NCBI RefSeq assembly: GCF_042677005.1
Contig: NZ_JBHTIF010000001.1
Location: 930,001-994,000 of the forward strand
Length of the DNA stretch: 64,000 nt
Source of the DNA: Lysobacter_I brunescens
GTDB taxonomy: Bacteria > Pseudomonadota > Gammaproteobacteria > Xanthomonadales > Xanthomonadaceae
Reading direction: 5' to 3'
Positions 62,819 through 64,000 of the stretch are shown here, piece after piece. The notes under the pieces were generated by a model that was given only the letters and a program-made list of their open reading frames with translations, was not told where the DNA came from and did not search any database. Both the position numbers and the translations under genes were made by a program. Positions within the stretch are counted from its first letter, which is position 1. Each line of letters begins with the position of its first letter.

Positions 62819-63598
62819 ATGACCGACCTGCCGCCGCCATCGAAGAAGAAGCTGGGCCTGGTGATCGACCTCGACACCTGCGTCGGCTGCCACGCCTGCG
62901 CCGTGAGCTGCAAGCAGTGGAACGCCGGCGGCATCGCCGGGCCGCTCACCGACGAACAGCCCTACGGCAAGGATCCCTCGGGCGTGTGGTTCAACCGCGT
63001 GCACAGCTACGAGATCGCGGCGACTTCGGGCTGCGCCTCCACCGGCAGTATCGCCGCCGAAGCCGCGCAGCCAGCCATGACGCTGCATTTCCCGCGCAGC
63101 TGCCTGCACTGCGAGACGCCGGCCTGCGTGACGGTCTGCCCGACCGGCGCCAGCTACAAGCGCGCCGAGGACGGCATCGTGCTGGTCGACGAGGACAAGT
63201 GCATCGGCTGCAAGCTGTGCTCCTGGGCCTGCCCCTACGGCGCGCGCGAATACAGCGCGGTCGAGGGCGTGATGAAGAAATGCACGCTCTGCGTCGACCG
63301 CATCTACAACGAACAACTGCCCGAAGCCGACCGCCAGCCCGCCTGCGTGCAGGCCTGCCCGACGCGCGCACGGCACTTCGGCGACCTCGGCGATCCCGAG
63401 TCCGACGTGTCGAAGCTGGTCGCCGAGCGCAACGGTGTCGCGCTGATGCCCGAACTGGGCTACAACCCGGTCAACCGCTATCTGCCGCCGCGTCCGCGTC
63501 GCACCGGAAGCGATGCGCCCGCAGCGCAGGAGGAAATGCTCGACACGTCCAAGCTGCCGCCGCTGCTGCGCTGGCTGGACAAGGTGCTGTCGCGATGA
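62819..63598 (+). CDS. soeB: SoeB-like ferredoxin subunit, four [4Fe-4S] clusters
   Basis: A 259-residue DmsB-type electron-transfer subunit. Cysteine groups: TCVGCHACAVSCKQ (Cys21, 24, 27, 31), HCETPACVTVCPTG, KCIGCKLCSWACPYG, and KKCTLCVDRI with ACVQACPTRA. It carries electrons from the Mo subunit to the membrane subunit. It lies 16 bases after the permease gene and overlaps the next gene by four bases. Confidence 0.82.
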   Translation: MTDLPPPSKKKLGLVIDLDTCVGCHACAVSCKQWNAGGIAGPLTDEQPYGKDPSGVWFNRVHSYEIAATSGCASTGSIAAEAAQPAMTLHFPRSCLHCETPACVTVCPTGASYKRAEDGIVLVDEDKCIGCKLCSWACPYGAREYSAVEGVMKKCTLCVDRIYNEQLPEADRQPACVQACPTRARHFGDLGDPESDVSKLVAERNGVALMPELGYNPVNRYLPPRPRRTGSDAPAAQEEMLDTSKLPPLLRWLDKVLSR

Positions 63599-63951
63599 AG
63601 TCCTTCCTTCCGAAACCGCCGTGGCCGCTGGCTCTGCCAGTGCTGGCCTATCTCCTGCTGGAAACCTGGTTCTGGTGGTCCGTGCCCGGAACCCCCGCGA
63701 CCCTGCGCTTCGTCGCCGTCTTCGTACTCGTCGTCGGCGTTCTGTACGAGAACCGCTTCGTCCTGCCGCTCTGGGCGCTGTACTGCCTCTTCGGCGCGCT
63801 GATCTTCACGACCTGGTCGCTGCGCGCGTTCCGCATCGATGCGGCCGAGGCCGCCGTATTCGCCGCCTGTTCGGCCATCGCGCTGACCCAGGTCGCGTAT
63901 CTGTTCTTCTTCCATGCACCGCGCCGGTCGCGGCGCCTCGGTGATGCCTGA
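63595..63951 (+). CDS. Small polytopic membrane protein in the Soe-like operon
   Basis: A 118-residue protein with four predicted helices covering most of its length. It starts MKSFLPKPPWPLALPVLAYL. Its ATG overlaps the SoeB-like stop, and its last base is shared with the next start. No family recognised. Placement between the ferredoxin and anchor subunit genes suggests an accessory membrane component. Confidence 0.65.
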   Translation: MKSFLPKPPWPLALPVLAYLLLETWFWWSVPGTPATLRFVAVFVLVVGVLYENRFVLPLWALYCLFGALIFTTWSLRAFRIDAAEAAVFAACSAIALTQVAYLFFFHAPRRSRRLGDA

Positions 63952-64000
63952 TGAACCCCGCCTTCTCCGTCATCGTCTTCACCACCCTGTCCGGCACCGG
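63951..64000 (+). CDS. soeC: DmsC/SoeC-type membrane anchor subunit, N-terminus only
   Basis: Only 16 full codons are visible before the window ends: MNPAFSVIVFTTLSGT. This matches the N-terminus typical of DmsC/SoeC anchor subunits (M-x-PAFSVI-x-x-TTL). Such subunits hand electrons to or from quinone. The rest lies outside the window. Confidence 0.6.
   Translation, partial: MNPAFSVIVFTTLSGT

Overview
The window looks like chromosomal DNA from a Xanthomonadaceae (Lysobacteraceae) gammaproteobacterium, close to Lysobacter or Luteimonas. It is very GC-rich, with strong G/C preference at third codon positions. It carries the replication-origin block gyrB-recF-dnaN-dnaA-rpmH-rnpA-yidC, a tonB-exbB-exbD-exbD locus, a secreted trypsin-like protease with a P-domain, and hairpin repeats of the kind common in this family. 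The genus is inferred; no search was run.

Layout. 1-3.6 kb: end of hemH, a SYLF-domain secreted protein and tatABC. 3.6-3.9 kb: a repeat-rich gap with an 8-bp tandem repeat. 3.9-9.8 kb: an acetate-type locus made of an MHS-family transporter, a DcaP-like porin, acs, and a CrbR/ErdR-like response regulator. Its probable partner, a CrbS/MxtR-like symporter-kinase, lies at 11.9-15.4 kb. 9.8-10.9 kb: the most unusual part. A sigma70 promoter, a 23-codon leader with five Leu codons among eight and a terminator-like hairpin precede three tandem tRNA genes. These have leucine anticodons (CAG, GAG, CAA) but short, type-I variable loops. A Pth2-like peptidyl-tRNA hydrolase and a CPxCG protein follow on the same strand. 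10.9-22 kb: a phosphatase, a DUF2314 protein, the sensor kinase, a protease, rpmG/rpmB, an O-methyltransferase and fbp. 23.0-24.2 kb: a single-gene AT-rich island encoding a DUF4145/HEPN-like protein. 24-34.5 kb: a GlxA-type regulator, radical SAM protein, cardiolipin synthase, pdxJ, and the tonB/exbB/three-exbD energy-transduction locus with a TPR protein.

35-44.4 kb: the origin region. gyrB, recF, dnaN and dnaA read leftward; rpmH, rnpA and yidC read rightward. Four DnaA-box-like sites sit between dnaA and dnaN, and three parS-like palindromes sit in or beside recF. 44.5-57.9 kb: mixed housekeeping and secreted proteins (DegV, DsbA-type isomerase, a tandem amidohydrolase pair, AMP nucleosidase, DUF924, prolyl oligopeptidase, DUF6940, a WYL regulator), with two large hairpin repeats. 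57.9-64 kb: a tightly overlapping operon for a SoeABC-type molybdoenzyme, interleaved with an SLC13 permease and two small membrane proteins; the SoeC-like gene is cut by the window end.

The leading candidate for a new system is the operon at 10013-10906. The leader looks able to sense leucyl-tRNA shortage. The products would be replacement tRNAs reading the same Leu codons, plus a peptidyl-tRNA hydrolase. I read it as a conditional tRNA-Leu back-up and ribosome-clearing operon. That function is inference; the promoter, leader, hairpin, tRNA folds and gene order are visible in the sequence.
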